Assembly: GCA_020344715.1 (NCBI GenBank)
Contig: CP070828.1
Coordinates: forward strand, 993,171-1,001,464
Direction of reading: 5' to 3'
Origin: Candidatus Bathyarchaeota archaeon
GTDB taxonomy: Archaea; Thermoproteota; Bathyarchaeia; Bathyarchaeales; Bathyarchaeaceae
DNA: 8,294 nucleotides
Positions within the stretch are counted from its first letter, which is position 1. Every line of letters begins with the position of its first letter. Below are positions 6,747-8,294 of this stretch, one piece after another. The translations under genes were made by a program, and so were the position numbers. Under the pieces are notes generated by a model. It was not told the DNA's origin. It did not search any database and worked only from the letters and a program-made list of their open reading frames with translations.

Positions 6747-7966
6747 TACTTGTAATCGATGTATTCTTTGCCAAGCAGTTCTCTGACGAGAACAACCCTC
6801 TGGATGTTAAGAGCGCCCTCAGCTCCAATGACGTACGACATTATTCCGCGCATTCCCATTTCAAGTGGACATTCCTTTGTGTATCCCCAAGCTCCCAACC
6901 ATATCATTGTGTCATAGAAGATCTTAAACGCAAGCGGTGGACCCAGCAACTTGACAGTTGATATCAACTTTGCGCATTCGAGTGCCGTGTAGCTTTTTGT
7001 CTTGTACCTTTCGTTTATCATCCAGGCAGTTCGGTAGACCAATGATCGTAGGGCCTCTAATCTTGCATAGTCATCTGCCAATTCATACTGGATCATACCG
7101 AATTTTCCAATAGGGCGTCCAAAAGCTTTACGCTCTTTGAGATACTCCATTCCGATTTCAAGCGCGCGTTGCGAACATCCGATAGAAGTGGCTCCAATTA
7201 ATAGCCTGGCAAGGTCAAAGCCTTCCATGGTCATGTAGAAGCCTTTGCCCTCTTCTCCCATGAGATAGTCGTTCGGCAGTCTAACGTCTTTCATCGTGAA
7301 AGCTCCACAGGATATGCCCATTCTGCCCATGTCATCGAAACGTTTGCTCACCTCAACGCCCGGAGCCGTCATTGGAAGATAGAAGGAGGTCATGCCTCGA
7401 TGCGAAGCTTCTGGCGGTGCGGGTGATGTTCTAGCAGTTATCCAGAAGCCACCCTTGCCTAGATGTACACATTCTTCGGTACCGCTGATGTACGTTTTCT
7501 CTCCGTTAACGATCCAATCGTTCCCGTCCTTTTTTGCTGTTGTCTTGAAGGCAGCGACGTCGGAACCTCCGCCAGCTTCGGTTGTACCTATGCCTATGAA
7601 TGCCTCACCCTTTATTGAGGGACGGATGCACTCTTCTCTGACCCTTTCTGAGCAGTATTTATCAGCGACAAATCCCCAACTGCTCTCGACTAAGAAGTGC
7701 ACAGGGATTGCTATGGTAAGGTCAGCATAGGCTAATTCTTCAGCAGCTATGCAAGCGGTGACCCAATCTGCTCCGAGTCCGCCATGATCTTCGGGAGCGG
7801 TCATGAGCCATAAGCCAAGATCAGCCATTCCTTTAATGATTTCGTCAGGAATCCATTGTTTAGTATCGATTTCCCTAACTTTTTCTATGGGTAGGTTCTT
7901 TTGACACCATTCTCTGAGAACTTTTCTGAAAAGCTCCTGTTCCTCTGTAAAGCCGAAATTTACCAT
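6746..7966 (-). CDS. acyl-CoA dehydrogenase
   Basis: This flavoenzyme oxidises an acyl-CoA to the trans-2-enoyl-CoA with FAD and hands electrons to ETF. The 406 residues cover all three domains: an N-terminal helical domain (FTEEQELFRK, GLGADWVTACIAAEELA), the middle beta domain with the FAD/substrate signature GTTEAGGGSDV (127-137) and WIVNGEKTYISG (151-162), and the C-terminal helical domain with ERKAFGRPIGKFG and AEGALNIQR (382-390). Glu383 lies where the catalytic base of MCAD-type enzymes sits, although the preceding RD motif reads RG and the spacing seems one residue longer. The ATG follows AAGGTGA (7974-7980), and a TATA box lies about 50 bp upstream. Chain-length or substrate class cannot be read from the sequence. 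Neighbouring EtfAB and an HdrB-like gene support a redox role in acyl-CoA oxidation or, in reverse, reduction. Confidence 0.93.
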   Translation of the reverse strand: MVNFGFTEEQELFRKVLREWCQKNLPIEKVREIDTKQWIPDEIIKGMADLGLWLMTAPEDHGGLGADWVTACIAAEELAYADLTIAIPVHFLVESSWGFVADKYCSERVREECIRPSIKGEAFIGIGTTEAGGGSDVAAFKTTAKKDGNDWIVNGEKTYISGTEECVHLGKGGFWITARTSPAPPEASHRGMTSFYLPMTAPGVEVSKRFDDMGRMGISCGAFTMKDVRLPNDYLMGEEGKGFYMTMEGFDLARLLIGATSIGCSQRALEIGMEYLKERKAFGRPIGKFGMIQYELADDYARLEALRSLVYRTAWMINERYKTKSYTALECAKLISTVKLLGPPLAFKIFYDTMIWLGAWGYTKECPLEMGMRGIMSYVIGAEGALNIQRVVLVRELLGKEYIDYK

Positions 7967-8011
7967 GCGTTTTTCACCTTTTCAAAGAGGAAAGTTTGTA
8001 TCGTCATCAGT

Positions 8012-8026
8012 CATATAAGCTTTGTT
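8012..8026 (-). promoter_or_regulatory. TATA promoter of the acyl-CoA dehydrogenase
   Basis: On the - strand AACAAAG leads into CTTATATG (8012-8019), giving an expected transcript start near 7989 and a leader of about 22 nt that contains the AAGGTGA ribosome site. So this gene can be transcribed separately from the HdrB-like gene that ends 81 bp upstream of its ATG. Confidence 0.55.
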
Positions 8027-8029
8027 AGA

Positions 8030-8043
8030 GACGCGTTCGCGTC
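8030..8043. repeat. 14-bp perfect palindrome GACGCGTTCGCGTC
   Basis: GACGCG and CGCGTC are perfect inverted arms with a 2-bp centre. The element lies 4 bp beyond the stop of the HdrB-like gene and directly upstream of the acyl-CoA dehydrogenase TATA box. It may be an operator or the stem of a terminator; no T tract follows on the - strand. Confidence 0.45.
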
Positions 8044-8047
8044 GACT

Positions 8048-8293
8048 TCAGACGGAAGCGGTCGATGATATTAGACCAGCTTTCTCCAGAAACTCGTCAA
8101 TGGGACTTCGGTTCAAGTGCAGTCCAAGCTCTTCTGTATCTATTCCCATGGCGATTCCCAGCAGCTGAGTAAAAAAAAGAACAGGAACGCTAATCTTGGC
8201 TCCCACAGTCGCCGCTGCGCTTTTCTGGCGCATGTCAAACATCATCTGACATGAAGGACAAGCAACAACAAGCGCATCTGCCCCAGAATCTTG
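8048..8293 (-). CDS. HdrB-like CCG-domain protein, C-terminal fragment (5' end outside window)
   Basis: The frame is open to the right edge, so methionines such as the one at 8245 are internal. The visible 81 residues match the C-terminus of heterodisulfide reductase subunit B and related cysteine-rich (CCG) proteins. GADALVVACPSC supplies the CxxC (Cys12, Cys15 of the fragment) that ends the second CCG motif and helps bind an iron-sulfur cluster. VPVLFFTQLLGIAMG and LGLHLNRSPIDEFLEKAGL follow, the usual closing segment of HdrB. In methanogens HdrB carries two noncubane [4Fe-4S] clusters and reduces CoM-S-S-CoB. In other archaea such proteins serve in unidentified thiol/disulfide or electron-bifurcating complexes. 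The first motif and any fused domain (as in HdrD) lie outside the window, so the exact subtype is open. Confidence 0.85.
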   Translation of the reverse strand, partial: QDSGADALVVACPSCQMMFDMRQKSAAATVGAKISVPVLFFTQLLGIAMGIDTEELGLHLNRSPIDEFLEKAGLISSTASV

Positions 8294-8294
8294 A

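Noticed and set aside
6521..6961. A 146-residue + strand frame over the end of etfA and the acyl-CoA dehydrogenase 3' end
   Set aside because: It runs out of frame with etfA and antisense to the dehydrogenase; the composition is not protein-like and no domain is visible.
8048..8245. A complete 65-residue protein at the right edge
   Set aside because: The frame continues to the window edge and includes the CPSC cluster motif before this methionine, so it is the tail of a larger HdrB-like protein.

Overview
The window looks like a piece of an archaeal chromosome. It carries sn-glycerol-1-phosphate dehydrogenase (archaeal lipid backbone), a group II chaperonin with the GGM-rich thermosome tail, the archaeal RNA polymerase subunit K, an HdrB-type protein, and TATA-box promoters with Shine-Dalgarno leaders. 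The gene content would fit a TACK-type lineage such as Bathyarchaeia, but that placement is a guess from memory of such proteins, not something the sequence proves. Coding density is high, and I see no mobile element, CRISPR array or stable RNA gene.

Left part (1-2586, + strand): the C-terminal half of egsA enters from the left edge. A 207-bp gap follows, holding a good TATA box, then a probable two-gene operon. This is dihydroorotase (pyrC, GTG start) overlapped by 4 bp (GTGA) by a Mut7-C type PIN-like RNase/zinc-ribbon protein.

Middle part (2605-4790, - strand): a thermosome subunit (TTG start), RNA polymerase subunit K and a 72-residue two-helix membrane protein, read in that order. The membrane protein has a TTG start behind a strong GGGAGG site. 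The run converges on the Mut7-C gene. A 135-bp divergent promoter region (4791-4925) separates the thermosome from the ETF genes.

Right part (4926-8294): etfB and etfA form a tight + strand pair. They converge on an acyl-CoA dehydrogenase on the - strand. Upstream of that gene, on the same strand, is the C-terminal end of an HdrB-like cysteine-rich (CCG-domain) protein cut by the right edge. Together these suggest flavin-based acyl-CoA oxidation: the dehydrogenase reduces ETF, and an Hdr-type iron-sulfur protein may be a further electron partner.

Six of the eight visible gene starts are read as GTG or TTG. I found no obviously new defence or mobile system. The items most worth a second look are the unannotated membrane protein behind rpoK, the ETF/acyl-CoA dehydrogenase/HdrB cluster and the repeat structure in the divergent promoter region.
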